A DNA stretch of 64,000 bases from Odontesthes bonariensis (GCF_027942865.1 NC_134526.1:19263784-19327783); one strand, 5' to 3'. Counted from the stretch's first letter, positions 1 to 10,584 are shown. A program made the numbers and translations. Notes: generated by a model not told the origin, from the letters alone.

Positions 1-193
1 TGCGGTATGTATATTAGTTCTTCTCATTTTCATGTATATAGAAAAAGAGGAAGTAATTTCCAAAAACACAAATCCATAATTCAAGTTGTATGACACACAT
101 TCTCATATGACTAAACGGAAATTTGTAGTAATATTATGTTGTATAAAACATAGTCATTGCAAACTTAATGTTGGAGTGTGTTAAATACAAATA

Positions 194-286
194 CAAATAC
201 TCTCAGAGTCAGCAGGGTTGCTCCCAGTTTAGATAACTGATTGTTATCTAAACTGGGAGCAACCCTGCTGACTCTGAGAGTATTTG
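194..286. repeat. Perfect 44-bp inverted repeat (hairpin)
   Basis: Positions 194-237 and 243-286 are exact reverse complements, separated by a 5-base loop (238-242, TGATT). I checked the pairing base by base around the centre. It lies about 170 bp beyond the nonamer of V1. No gene or known transposon end is evident. The perfection suggests a very recent origin, a foldback event, or an assembly artefact. Confidence 0.95.
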
Positions 287-459
287 AAAATGTTAGTCTA
301 CATCCAAATAAGATGGTGGTTAAATCATTAGATAACAATATGTTTGTATCTATTTGCAGAAATGTTGTCCATGGATATGTACTTTTACATTTAACAACGC
401 AGGACAAGTGATACTTGGATAGTTGAATCTTTCCAGAAGTGCTGGTAAATAGAGGAAGT

Positions 460-498
460 AGTTTTTGTAGGAGTCTCCTGTTCATGTCTCTCACTGTG
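460..498 (-). other. V1 recombination signal (23-RSS)
   Basis: Heptamer CACAGTG (492-498 on minus), 23-bp spacer, nonamer ACAAAAACT (460-468). Confidence 0.92.
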
Positions 499-934
499 TC
501 TCTCTGGCACAGAAATACACTGCTGTGTCCTCGGTTTTTAAACTGGTCATCTGTAGGCAGACTTTGCTGCTGGAGTCATCTCTGGAGATGGTGAATCGGC
601 CCTGGACTGACTGGGAGTAATAAATTGGATAACCTGAAGTGCCAATATAAGCAATCCACTCCAGTCCTTTTCCAGGAGCCTGTCTGACCCAGTTCATGGG
701 GTAGCTGCTGAATGTGAATCCAGAGCCTGTACAGGTCAGTTTGTGGGATTCTCCGGGCCTTTTAACAGCTGGTTCAGACTCTCTCAGACTCTGCCCATCA
801 ACACCTGAGAAGACATTTGAAAAAAAATATTATTTCATTTGGGTCACAAAAAAAAACTGTGTCATGCTGACATTAGTAAAATCTTCACCTGCCCAACAGA
901 GAACTAAAAGCAGCAGTCCTGTCCTGTAGTCCAT
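499..934 (-). CDS. V1: IGHV segment, family A, apparently functional
   Basis: Leader exon 889-934 begins [10 protein letters not shown] and ends at a GT donor. The intron is 84 bp and the V exon is 499-804. The frame is open from the leader through FR1 ([12 protein letters not shown]), CDR1 (FTFSSYPMN), FR2 ([14 protein letters not shown]), CDR2 ([11 protein letters not shown]) and FR3 to [10 protein letters not shown]. An unusual extra cysteine sits in FR3 (SKVCLQM, Tyr in relatives), and YFC replaces YYC. Its promoter octamer is degenerate, so expression may be weak. It closely resembles V26 and V30. Confidence 0.9.
847..847. other. Placeholder-free note: V1 leader intron
   Basis: This base lies in the 84-bp leader intron of V1 (805-888). 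Nothing else is seen in the intron. Confidence 0.5.
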
Positions 935-994
935 CGTGTTAGGCTGTATGTCTGTTCTCTGTGATCCTCTCTGCAGTGTTGGAGGGTATTCGGG

Positions 995-1002
995 TTTTGT
1001 AT
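995..1002 (-). promoter_or_regulatory. V1 degenerate octamer
   Basis: Minus strand ATACAAAA stands where relatives have ATGCAAAA. The purine-rich GAGGAGT block just upstream is kept. Confidence 0.55.
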
Positions 1003-1035
1003 TAACTCCTCCTGACGGGATATAGAGATAAGTGG

Positions 1036-1420
1036 ACTAGAAAAATCAAATCAACCATAAAATTTGCATTTATATTTCTTTTCATTTGAATAAGTACAAG
1101 CTGACTAATTACAACAGTTATGAAAAGAAGAGATTTAAGAATAATGAGAATGTTGGACCTGTTTTACTGATTGTGAACTGTTTTTTAACTTATTGTGTAT
1201 TCATAGATCAAAAATGTGTCTTTCCATCTCTGTAGATTAATGACAATGCAACATTTAAAAGGTTTCTTCATATTTGTGTTGATTGTTTATTGTTTAAAAG
1301 AATATCATGTGAGATAAATTTTGTTATTTCATATAATCAATGGTGAATTCTTATGTTAGCCATCAAAAAGTACCCATACTTCATTATTCGGATCTTAGAT
1401 CAATAAGAATCTTTACTGCA
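1036..1420. other. No gene seen
   Basis: AT-rich spacer between V1 and a V relic. No coding or repeat structure was recognised. Confidence 0.6.
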
Positions 1421-1545
1421 GGATTATGTTCAGCTGTTCAACCGGCTTCAGCCGCTGTAACTCACAGTAATAAACAGCAGAAACTTCATTATTCAGGCTG
1501 TTTGTCTGCAGAAACAGCTGCTGTTTGCTGTTGAGTTAGACCAGA
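1421..1545 (-). pseudogene. V relic (family A FR3 plus degenerate RSS)
   Basis: Only the 3' end of a V exon remains: an FR3-like stretch with CTGCTGTTTATTACTGTGAG on minus. It follows a decayed signal (nonamer site 1421-1429, heptamer site 1453-1459 reading TACAGCG on minus). There is no FR1, FR2 or leader. Confidence 0.75.
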
Positions 1546-1846
1546 TTAAGAAAAAACTTTTTTTTTCTAAGCCCATCATGAAGTTTTGATGGATCCGATT
1601 GGTTAACCTCAGATATGCTACTCCTCTCACACAGTGAACAATATAATACACTGCATAGTCATTATGTTTGCAACATTCATTTTCACCTTTTGTATTTCAT
1701 TATTATACATGTTATTGTAAATTACTTGCAAGCGCGTTCGTGTAATTCGTGAGCTTTTTGACAATGTTGATTTTTATAGATGTTTTATTTATGTCTGTGT
1801 TTAAGACAGAAGATCATTCAAAGAAATAAGAATGAGTATGACTGTG
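1546..1846. other. No gene seen
   Basis: Spacer between the relic and V2. Nothing recognisable. Confidence 0.55.
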
Positions 1847-1885
1847 GGATTTTGTACAGGCATTGAATAATGTTCAGTCACCGTG
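1847..1885 (-). other. V2 recombination signal (23-RSS)
   Basis: Heptamer CACGGTG (one change from CACAGTG) at 1879-1885, 23-bp spacer, nonamer ACAAAATCC at 1847-1855. Confidence 0.9.
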
Positions 1886-2324
1886 TGTCGAGTACAATAA
1901 TAAACAGCAGAATCTTCAGTCTTCAGACTGCTCATCTGCAGATACAGCTGCTGTTTGCTGTCGTCTCTGGAGATGGTAAAGCGGCCTTGAACAGTTTGAA
2001 AGTAGTATTTGCTACTGCCACCAGTGGTGATAGTTGCAACCCACTCCGGTCCTTTTCCAGGAGCCTGTCTGACCCAGTTCATCCAGTAGCTGCTGAATGT
2101 GAATCCAGAGGCTGTACAGGTCAGTGTGTGGGAGTCTCCGGGCCTTTTAACAGCTGATTCAGACTCTGTCAGAGTCTGACCATCAACACCTGTTAAACCA
2201 AAAACAAAAACAGTAACTGGCAGTTAAATCGTTAACTTTTTGATTCACAAATGCAACACAATGGCAGTGAAACTCTACCTGCACAGAAAAAGGTCATGAG
2301 GAGCATCACTCTGCTGTAGTCCAT
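1886..2324 (-). CDS. V2: IGHV segment, family A, apparently functional
   Basis: Leader exon 2279-2324 ([16 protein letters not shown]), intron 89 bp, V exon 1886-2189. The frame is open through [20 protein letters not shown]1 [26 protein letters not shown]2 [11 protein letters not shown] and YYCTRH. FR2 has GKGPEW in place of GKGLEW, and FR3 begins FQTVQGRF. The heptamer carries one substitution at its fourth base, so recombination may be less efficient. Confidence 0.9.
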
Positions 2325-2397
2325 CTTGTTCAACTGCGTATCCACTGTCCTTTCAAGATGTCCACAGTCACATTAGTAGAAGTTGAGGACATCTATG

Positions 2398-2405
2398 TTT
2401 TGCAT
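2398..2405 (-). promoter_or_regulatory. V2 octamer ATGCAAAA
   Basis: ATGCAAAA on minus, directly preceded by a GAGGAGGAGTTA block; about 75 bp upstream of the V2 start codon. Confidence 0.8.
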
Positions 2406-2409
2406 TAAC

Positions 2410-2940
2410 TCCTCCTCAAAGGAAAGACAGCGATACTACACTTGATCATCATTTTAGACTGTTCAATTTTTTTACTTTTATGTTGTGAACTGCCTCATTT
2501 TTCACATATACACCTACCTTGTACCTTGTTTCAGAATGTAATTTACTAAAGTTTATACTTTGAATAATATTTAATAAAAGATTATTGAACTGTTTTTATG
2601 TCACAAAAAAATACGGGACACATTCATTAACGCAGTTTGTTTTGAATGAGTATAAAGTTAGTATAAAGGTTAGTATAAAGCTTCCCACATGTTTAGCGTA
2701 TGTAAGCTACATTAAACATGGCTCCTGTTGAAGCTTATCTGATGTTTAAACTCACAGTCCTTTACCCACCCTGTCGGTGTAATTCACATATCATGTGTTA
2801 CAGTGATGCTGTTAGTAAAACTCAAATTCACTAGAAATCTATTGTCTCATGTGGGACCGATCTGAATGTGTGCCAAAGGAATTTTAAATGACTGTGCATT
2901 TACATTTACTGTGCAGATACAGAACTGTTTTTCTCATGCA
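2410..2940. other. No gene seen
   Basis: AT-rich spacer. Nothing recognisable apart from short direct repeats of GTATAAAG-like sequence near 2650-2680. Confidence 0.55.
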
Positions 2941-2944
2941 AACA

Positions 2945-3227
2945 GTTGTCAGCGGGTTCCTCCTCTGGTGGCTTTACGTTCCAGGTGTTCAGGCTCTGTT
3001 TGATTTTTGTTGAGGTTTGCTGGTGTTACAGTAAATACACAGCAGTGCATTCTTCAGGCTGTATATTCTGTCCATTCAGACTAACTCTTTTGCTGGAGGT
3101 GTCTGGGATGACGCTGAACTTTTTTTTTTTTAAATTAATCTTTGACATCTGCATCCCTACTAATCCACTGCGATCCTTTCCCTGCAGGCTGTCTGGTCCA
3201 AGCTGTGAGAGAGTGTGGGACATTGGT
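2945..3227 (-). pseudogene. Family B V pseudogene, truncated
   Basis: Plus-strand block 2957-2990 matches the conserved 3' flank of B genes. The V part (about 3028-3227) keeps FR3 (TSSKRVSLNGQNIQPEE) and an FR2 remnant. It has a poly-T expansion at 3121-3132, a deletion that removes the RSS heptamer, and no FR1 or leader. Confidence 0.85.
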
Positions 3228-3229
3228 AA

Positions 3230-4020
3230 TATATGTTACTATGACACGAACTGTCAAGTTATGTTTGATAAAATAATGAGCATTTATTTATGTATCTATA
3301 GGTTTGTTCATTTGTTTATTTTTATTTATTTATGTGTTCCCTATTTTGTCTAAAAGAATGTAGAGGGTTTTATTTCATGAGAAACATTGATACAGTTATT
3401 AATACAAATGGACACATGCACTTCCACATGATAATTGTTCAAAGTCACTTTCAAACTAACAGTTTGAACACAACAGTTTTCATAGACAATTTAATTGGGC
3501 TGGAACACCATGTTAAAAAACACCAAAAACAACATGTTTAATTGAGTCTCACCCGGCTGAAGCTCAGGATTTGTAAATGTGTCAGTATTCAAACTATGTT
3601 TGCTGTCACTGACCTACAGGGAAACTTGGAACATCAAGTTGAAACTAATCAGGAACTGGAAATTATTTGAATCAATTCAGTCTGATGAAACAATGGAACA
3701 CAGAAAGTATCTGCTAAGTGAGAGCAATCTGAAAAGCTGAGACTGAACACAAACAAGCAGGGGGCACATTGCTGTGACACAAAACTAGAATTTACTCATT
3801 TAGAAGAATATTCTGCAACCATGATCAAATTTTAATATCTATGGACAAAAAAAAGAGAAACATTCTATCCCATTTATATGTCCTTGATTTTATTCATCAA
3901 TGAGTGGTAATTTGGTAATAATTATGTCCATGTGTAAGAGACACCGTATGTAAACTGTTAACATGTAAATGTTGACAACATGCAAAATGATTTGTTTTGT
4001 GGCCATATGAAAACAAAGAC
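3230..4020. other. No gene seen
   Basis: About 790 bp of AT-rich spacer between the B pseudogene and the V3 signal. No coding, RNA or transposon structure recognised. Confidence 0.55.
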
Positions 4021-4024
4021 TGTG

Positions 4025-4063
4025 GGATTTTGTACAGCTTCTTAAGCAGCTTCAGTCACTGTG
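4025..4063 (-). other. V3 recombination signal (23-RSS)
   Basis: Canonical heptamer CACAGTG at 4057-4063, 23-bp spacer, nonamer ACAAAATCC at 4025-4033. Confidence 0.93.
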
Positions 4064-4500
4064 GCTCTCGAGCACAATAATAAACAGCAGAATCTTCAGT
4101 CTTCAGACTGCTCATCTGCAGAAACACCTGCTGTTTGCTGTTGTCTCTGGAGATGGTAAACCGGCCTTGAACTGACTGAGAGTAGTATTTGCTGCTACCA
4201 CTAGGGTTGCTGAGAAGAGCAACCCACTCCAGTCCTTTTCCAGGAGCCTGTCGGACCCAGGCCATCTGGTAGTCACTGAATGTGAATCCAGAGGCTGTAC
4301 AGGTCAATGTGTGAGATTCTCCAGGTCTTTTAGCCACTGGTTCAGATTCAGTCAGAGTCTGACCATCAACACCTGTCAAACAAAGAAAGAAATACATTCA
4401 GTTTGTTGATAAATTGACAGTCTTTCAAAACAAATGATTGAACATATTTACCTGCCCAGCAGATAGTTAACAGCAGCAGTCCTGTCCTACAATCCATCAT
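4064..4500 (-). CDS. V3: IGHV segment, family A, apparently functional
   Basis: Leader exon 4452-4500 has two successive ATG codons ([17 protein letters not shown]); either would serve. Intron 79 bp, V exon 4064-4372. Open through [20 protein letters not shown]1 [23 protein letters not shown], a rather long CDR2 ([12 protein letters not shown]) and YYCAREPQ. The octamer at 4573-4580 is perfect. Confidence 0.93.
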
Positions 4501-4572
4501 GTTAACCTGAGTGTCCACTGCTCTCTGTCATCACCGCTGCAGTAAGATATGTATCGGTGAAAGATATTAGAG

Positions 4573-4580
4573 ATTTGCAT
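4573..4580 (-). promoter_or_regulatory. V3 octamer ATGCAAAT
   Basis: Perfect octamer on minus, next to a GAGGAGGAGTCA block. Confidence 0.85.
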
Positions 4581-4750
4581 TGACTCCTCCTCACAGGACC
4601 GTTTCTAGAGAACTGCAACTGATCGGGTTGTCAGTTACTACAATTTGAGAACTACAGAGTGAATGTTTACTGAACTTGATCCATTCCCAAGGGTCATTTC
4701 TCTTTAAGACTTGTGTTGATGAATACATATCAATTGTGATTTCCTTTATT

Positions 4751-5112
4751 ATTGGGCACTCCAGGTGGCCTGGAGCCTATCCCAGCTATCATTGGGCAAA
4801 AGACATCAGTCAGTGTGAATCATTTAAAATAAAAAATATTATTAGAATTCATAGATAGATCAAATACAAGATTAGATGCATTTACAATTCATGGATAAAT
4901 GCAATGTTTTATTTAAAAAACACATAAAGTAGTTGAAATATTTTCCTAATTAATATGGCTTTATGATAATGTGAATGACAACTATTCAAGGGAAAAATTC
5001 ATCCATCCACATATATTTGTTTGATTTGATCCAGGGTTGCATAGGACTGAAGTCTATCCCATCTGCAATCAGGTGAAAGGAAAGGTACACCCTGGACAGG
5101 TCGCCAATATTT
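4751..5112. repeat. Dispersed fish repeat remnants
   Basis: Two fragments, about 4751-4815 (CCTGGAGCCTATCCCAGC) and about 5034-5112 (ACACCCTGGACAGGTCGCC), match wording I recall from the 3' ends of common fish retroposons. Family unassigned; no ORF. Confidence 0.55.
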
Positions 5113-5245
5113 TAATGGAAAATGCTTGATATGATTATCATTTAATATTATATGTTTAGTGTGAGGGCTCCTCCTCTGATGGCTTCATGTTGCAGAGGCT
5201 CAGACCCTGAGGTATTTTTTGGTCATGTCTACTGATAGTTTGTGT

Positions 5246-5252
5246 TCTAGTG
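5246..5252 (-). other. V4 decayed heptamer
   Basis: CACTAGA on minus replaces the family B CACAGTA. The nonamer region near 5213-5221 is also degraded. Confidence 0.7.
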
Positions 5253-5666
5253 GCTCTGGCACAGTATTAAACAGGGTCTTCAGGCTGCATATTCTGTCCA
5301 TTAAGAGTCACTGTGTTGCTGGAAGAGTCTAAGGTGACACTAAACTTATTCTTCAGAGAATCTTTGACAGTTGTGTCGCTGCTAAACCACTCCATTACTT
5401 TCCCTGCAGGCTGTCTGATCCAAGCTGTGTAGTAGCTGCTCACAGAATAAGAGACCTGACAGGTGATGGTCAGACGTTGGCCTGGCTGCACAGTCACAGA
5501 GGCTGGCTGTGTCAGCCGTTCACACTTTACACCTGTAAAAAGATTAACATTTTATCACAGTTTATCGAGGTACACAACAAACAGAGAACGGCTGACTGTG
5601 ACGAATGTGAAAAGACTTACAGGATCCAGCTGCCAACAGCAGCAGCATCAGAGTGACAGAAAACAT
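5253..5666 (-). pseudogene. V4: family B V pseudogene (stop in FR3)
   Basis: Leader exon 5621-5666 (MFSVTLMLLLLAAGSC) and the splice sites look intact. V exon 5253-5532 is open through KCERLTQPASVTVQPGQ, SVSSYYTAW and SSNTVTLNGQNMQPED. A 3-bp deletion with substitutions then turns the conserved AVYYC region into a TAA stop just before the FR3 cysteine. FR2 is also altered (GKVMEWFS). The RSS heptamer is mutated, so it is dead both for coding and for joining. Confidence 0.9.
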
Positions 5667-5760
5667 GATTTGTGTTGAAGCTGCAGTGGTGGGATTCTGA
5701 TTCTCTTTAACCAAACTGCCGAGTGAGGTCTTTTCATCAGTGTGACAAGGAAACCACACA

Positions 5761-5768
5761 CTTTGCAT
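5761..5768 (-). promoter_or_regulatory. V4 octamer-like ATGCAAAG
   Basis: ATGCAAAG on minus about 95 bp upstream of the V4 leader ATG. Confidence 0.65.
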
Positions 5769-5869
5769 AGAGACCTGAAAGGGGGTAGTCATTTGATTAG
5801 ACAGCTCTTTATTCCTTATGAAAAAACACAAATATAATTTATACATATGCACTTTCAGGCACAACTGTT

Positions 5870-6740
5870 TACTAAAAGTTCTTCTGGGATGAACAGCTGC
5901 TGTATAGAGGGGTTAGATATTGTCTAAAATTGACCGACGTGAGAACTGGCTTCCAGTCAGCTTCATCTGCCTCATTATATCTTTTAAAGACAAATTGTAG
6001 GGACGCAGCATTAAAACAAATGCAAGATATTTCGGTTTGTTTAAGCTGGTGACTGAATTAGTTTAAATATGTTAGTTTTCAGTAGAGTTTGAAGCCACAG
6101 ACATACAGAGGAACTGGAATAAGCTCGGTATCACAAAAAAAAAGTAAAAGGTGCTTTTGTCCACGTGTCCAACTGACATTACCATCAAAGGGATGTATGA
6201 TTATTAAAAGCATGCTAACCCTTTCCATGTATATTCTTCTACCCCAGACCATGTTCAGTGTTTTTAACACCTATACCTAAACATGTAAATGAATACAATC
6301 CATAATGATTTACAAGTGAGAGTGAAGTACCAAACTGAAAAGTGTCACGATCATGCTTGGCTGTGGTGCTTGTTTGGTTTCTGTGTCTTAGGCGGGGTTG
6401 AGCAGGTTTTCCAGGAAGCCTGGTTCAGCTCCTGCTGTCCCACCTGTCCTCATCAAGACGCCTTCATAAGGATCTGCAGGAGCGAAAAGTCTTTGTCAGA
6501 TTTTCTCACTACTACAGTGGTAATTCAGCCCACTTCTGTGCTTCATGTTTAAAACCTTCCTTTGTGTATTTACTCTGCCTTCCTGTGTTCCCAGTGATGC
6601 TTGCTTCATTGCTCGTCTCACTCAGGATTAGCTAGATATCCTTTGAATGACCATGTTATGAATATGTTTTGATATGATATATCATTTTCATTTGTGGGGA
6701 GAGGATAGATAACTATCACCTATCTTACTAACATTTATGG
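5870..6740. other. Duplicated spacer without genes
   Basis: Repeated almost exactly at about 11730-12600. Contains no V sequence. The 6345-6600 part has a different base composition and may be an old repeat of unknown family. Confidence 0.55.
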
Positions 6741-6793
6741 TGTCAGAGCTCCTCCTCTGGTGTCTTTGTGTCACAATAGTTCACACACTGATG

Positions 6794-6832
6794 GGTTTTT
6801 GTTCAGGTCTGCTGATGCTTTGTGTTACTGTG
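6794..6832 (-). other. V5 RSS with CACAGTA heptamer
   Basis: Heptamer CACAGTA at 6826-6832, 23-bp spacer, consensus nonamer ACAAAAACC at 6794-6802. Confidence 0.9.
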
Positions 6833-7259
6833 GGTCTCTGGCACAGTAATACACAGAAGTGTCTTCAGGCTGCATATTCTGTCCATTAAGAGTCACTGTG
6901 TTGCTGGAGGAGTCTGTGGAAATGCTGAACTTAGTTTTAAGGGAATCTTTGTAATATGTTGTAGATCCAGTTGCTGCCATCCCAATCCACTCCAGCCCTT
7001 TCCCTGCAGGCTGTCTGATCCAAGCTGTGTAGTAGCTGCTCACAGAATAAGAGACCTGACAGGTGATGGTCAGCTGCTAACCTGGCTGCACAGTCACAGA
7101 GGCTGGCTGTGTCAGCTGTTCACACTTTACACCTGTAAAAAGATGAGCACATTTGATCACAATTTACCAACACTGGAAAAGAACTGTCGACTGTGAGAAC
7201 ATTCTGAGAGACTTACAGGATCCAGCTGCCAACAGCAGCAGCAGAGCAGCAGAAAACAT
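6833..7259 (-). pseudogene. V5: family B V pseudogene (single nonsense codon)
   Basis: Leader exon 7217-7259 (MFSAALLLLLAAGSC), V exon 6833-7132. Everything is intact except a TAG at 7077-7079 in FR1, where the duplicate V9 has CAG (VQPGQQLTIT). CDR1 to FR3, the RSS and a perfect octamer are preserved. This is a recent single-base loss of function inside the tandem duplication. Confidence 0.93.
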
Positions 7260-7357
7260 GATGTGTGTTGAAGCAGCTCAAATGATGAGATTCTGACACT
7301 CCGTCACGTCGACTCCAAGTGCAGTCTTTAAATCTGTATGACAAGGAACACCTCTGA

Positions 7358-7365
7358 ATTTGCAT
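7358..7365 (-). promoter_or_regulatory. V5 octamer ATGCAAAT
   Basis: Perfect octamer on minus, about 100 bp upstream of the V5 leader. Confidence 0.8.
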
Positions 7366-7439
7366 GTGATTGTTATTCAAGTTGAGTGCAAAGGAGACAA
7401 AAAAGCCAACCATCTTAAATAGTATTTTGTCATAAATAT

Positions 7440-8320
7440 ATCAAAGCATCCCCAAACTTATTTATAAGATAAGTTGAAAATGTGTTCTTTCAAAAGATAG
7501 ACAGATGGCTATGATTGATTTAAATGTCATCTAAATTTATATTATACAGAATTTTTTGGTGTAACTTTGTTAGAACATAAGAAATTAACTAATTTTACTT
7601 TAAGAAAATACTTTTTCACCAAAAGTGTAACTCAGCAGTAACTAAGACCTCAGTGAATAAACTGAGTTGTAAAAAAGAGAGAAAAAAAACTAACAAACCA
7701 CATAAAATTATTGGTTTATTCATAACAGAAACAAATTAGGCAACCATACACACTGAAAAAAAGTTAAAGCATTTTTCTGTCATTAAGTTTACTTTTTGAT
7801 CCTGAAAAAACCACCAGCAGATCAGTCAGAGCTACAGAGAACAGAGCTCATGTTCAAGCTGAGCTGATGTCGTCTCACTGACATACCAAGATTTTTTTTC
7901 TCCTTTTGACTGAAACTGACTAGTTTTACTGATTGAACTTGTAATTGTTAAAGACTTAAAGTGTTTTAAGTGTTGCATGACGTTGAGGTGTCATGATATC
8001 AGCAGTGAAGTGCTTTAAATCACTTAATTGCAACATTAATTCTGTCAGCTAAGAGCCACTTTGGTGTCTGGTGTCTAAGATAAGAAACCTGCTTTTTAGC
8101 TCATTGAGACCAATACGAACATAACCCATAAAGATATAAACTTGACACAATTGTCGGTTTTCACAAAAGCTTTTTTTTTTATATCTCAGCCTCTGACACA
8201 GAAAGAAATAAAGTATAAAGCATTTTCTGTAGCTTAAAACTTTGACCTGACTATTTTTGCAGGAAAAATTTACTTTAAAATTACATTAAAGTTTTTCATG
8301 TGAGGGATTTGTTGTACTTC
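7440..8320. other. No gene seen (duplicated spacer)
   Basis: AT-rich spacer, repeated at about 13300-14158. No coding signal. Confidence 0.6.
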
Positions 8321-8321
8321 A

Positions 8322-8360
8322 GGATTTTGTACAGCTACTCAGCCAGCTGCAGTCACTGTG
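8322..8360 (-). other. V6 recombination signal (23-RSS)
   Basis: Heptamer CACAGTG at 8354-8360, 23-bp spacer, nonamer ACAAAATCC at 8322-8330. Confidence 0.93.
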
Positions 8361-8791
8361 GGTCTCGAGCACAATAATAAACAGCAGAATCTTCAGTCTT
8401 CAGACTGCTCATCTGCAGAAACAGCTGCTCTCTGCCATTGTCTCTGGAGGCAGTAAACCTTCCTTGGACTGACTGAGAGTAGTAGTTGGTGCCACCAGTC
8501 TCAGCAGCGATCCATTCCAGTCCTTTTCCAGGAGCCTGTCTGATCCAGCCCATCCACCAGCTGCTAAATGACAGTCCAGAGGTTGTGCAGGTCAACTTGT
8601 GGGATTCTCCTGGTTTTTTAACCACTGGTTCAGATTGTGTCAGCGTCTGACCATCAACACCTGTAAATATAAGGGGAACAAAATCATTTTCTTTAAGCTG
8701 GTAGCTTGAATGAAATTGAATCAGATCAGTGACAATCTTCACCTGCCAGGCAGAGAGGTAAAAGCAGCAGCCATGTCCTGTAACCCGCCAT
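8361..8791 (-). CDS. V6: IGHV segment, family A, apparently functional
   Basis: Leader exon 8743-8791 ([17 protein letters not shown]), intron 82 bp, V exon 8361-8660. Open through [20 protein letters not shown]1 [23 protein letters not shown], a short CDR2 (AETGGTNYY) and YYCARDPQ. It forms a near-identical pair with V10; visible protein differences include Gly versus Ser in CDR2 (TGGTN/TGSTN). Confidence 0.93.
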
Positions 8792-8864
8792 GTTGAACTG
8801 TGAGTCTGTCACTGTTCTGTCATCCTCTCTCCAGTCACATAAGTAGAGATGGAAGACATTTAAG

Positions 8865-8872
8865 TTTTGCAT
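8865..8872 (-). promoter_or_regulatory. V6 octamer ATGCAAAA
   Basis: ATGCAAAA on minus. The neighbouring block is GAGGTGGGGTCA here instead of GAGGAGGAGTCA. Confidence 0.75.
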
Positions 8873-8879
8873 TGACCCC

Positions 8880-10008
8880 ACCTCACATTGACTGAAAGAA
8901 GAGTATCGACCTTTCTCCTCTGGTTTGGTAAACCTGTTTTGCCTTGTTTCTTTTCTATCGGCCAAGACATGCAGTATTCTTCTTTATTTTAAAGGATTTC
9001 TTTAAGGTTGGAATGCTTTGATTCTTCTGCTTCTGCTGTGTGATGTTACTGCTGTTTGATACAGTTAAAGAACAGAGGATGACATTTTACATTTGTTGCT
9101 CAGTACAAGACAGTCCCTGGAATCTGAGTTCAAGAGTTTGTCACTCAGTGATGCTTTAGAAGGATCAGGTCAAGTACATTTTGAGAAAGCTTTATTTTTT
9201 AGCTTTTTGTCACATTTTCCCCTGAGTTCTTGCTTGCTAGTCGTTCTGCATGTGTGTACAGCAAGCTGCGAAGGTGGTGTGAGGGAGTGGTGATCACGAA
9301 AGCAAAGAATCAGAGCAACAAAACGTGAATCTCTGATTGTTACACAGTGTTTACCGTCAGAGAAACTTGTGACTGAAAGAATTGTGTTGCTCTTTGAAAA
9401 AAACCTGTTTCGGTTACTACATGTGGCGATCCTGGTCAGAACATACTGATTAGATTTGAAATCTTTTTCACAAGCGGGAGTGTGAGTATTTCATTTATAG
9501 AACTGAGGGTTATTGAAAGAATAAAGGCTGCCTTGGTTGTGAGCCAAATGTTTCCACAAGCAGAAAAAAAAACATCATCAACAAAAAAGAAGACAAAAGG
9601 CCACTATTCACATTGAAATTTTTAATTCAGACATTCTCCCATTCAAATCAATATCAAATGCTTTTCTACTGACTTAAACCTTTGTGATTATCACTCTTTA
9701 TTCAAACTTTTCTTTTCAGCACAGCAACAAAACCCTTTTTAAAGCACATTTTATTACATTTGATAAATAATGGCTTTGAATCTTGGAAGTTTTTCAGACA
9801 ACATGTAACTGTAAGACACTTTTAAAATTTCACTTTAGCCTTTAAACATCATAGTTTTCATCACCACTGCAAAAATATTAACCAAAACCTCTTTTTTAAA
9901 CCAATTTAGAGTATAGAATGTCTTTTAATCACTTATTTCTGCAATTTCTTTGTCAGGAAGTAACTGGCTATACACATTACTTTTATGGGTAAATTTAGCT
10001 TGTTGCTG
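8880..10008. other. No gene seen (duplicated spacer)
   Basis: About 1.1 kb between the V6 promoter and the V7 signal, repeated at about 14715-15844. Contains A-rich runs near 9565-9600 and no recognised repeat. Confidence 0.6.
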
Positions 10009-10047
10009 GGTATTTGTACAGGTCTGTTAGTGGTTTGTAACACTGTG
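10009..10047 (-). other. V7 recombination signal (23-RSS)
   Basis: Heptamer CACAGTG at 10041-10047, 23-bp spacer, family C nonamer ACAAATACC at 10009-10017. Confidence 0.9.
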
Positions 10048-10497
10048 GGGCGACGCACACAGTAATAAACAGCTGTGTCCTCAGGCTGCAGATTCTGTCC
10101 CATTTATTGTCACTGTTCCTGCAGAAGTGTCTCTGCTGTCACTGAACTTATTCTTCAGAGCATTATTTTGATAAAAGTCACCTCCACCCCACCGATGAAA
10201 AATCCACTCCAGTGCTTTTCCTTCACGCTGTCTGATCCAACCTGTTGCGTAGCTGTTATCAGTCAAAGAATAACCAGAGACCCGACAGGTGATGGTCAAA
10301 GTCTGTCCAGGCTGCACAACCTCTGATTCTGGCTGGATGAGATCAATACTGTGGACACCTGTGGAAACACAAATCAACATTACCTCCATCATTCATCTGA
10401 ATATTCAGTGTTACTGATGTGATTATTAGTGGGAATCCACTGAAAGCTCCTCACAGGATCCAGCTGCCAGCAGCAGTATCAGAGTTAAAGAGAACAT
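10048..10497 (-). pseudogene. V7: family C V pseudogene (frameshift in FR3)
   Basis: Leader exon 10455-10497 (MFSLTLILLLAAGSC), V exon 10048-10358. Open through HSIDLIQPESEVVQPGQ, YSLTDNSYATGWIRQREGKALEW and SAGTVTI. A 1-bp gain relative to V11 and V12 near 10103-10113 then shifts the frame, and a stop follows before the FR3 cysteine. RSS, splice sites and promoter survive. Confidence 0.9.
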
Positions 10498-10576
10498 GGT
10501 TGATGCTGAAGCTGAACTGACTGAAGCTCCTCTGGCGCATGCAGAGACATGCCTCACTTCCTTATGAATTACATTT

Positions 10577-10584
10577 GTTTGCAT
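10577..10584 (-). promoter_or_regulatory. V7 octamer-like ATGCAAAC
   Basis: ATGCAAAC on minus, about 80 bp upstream of the V7 leader; V11 and V12 have the perfect form. Confidence 0.7.

Noticed and set aside
847-847. Single-base note on the V1 leader intron in the feature list
   Set aside because: It adds nothing beyond the V1 entry and should be ignored as a feature.
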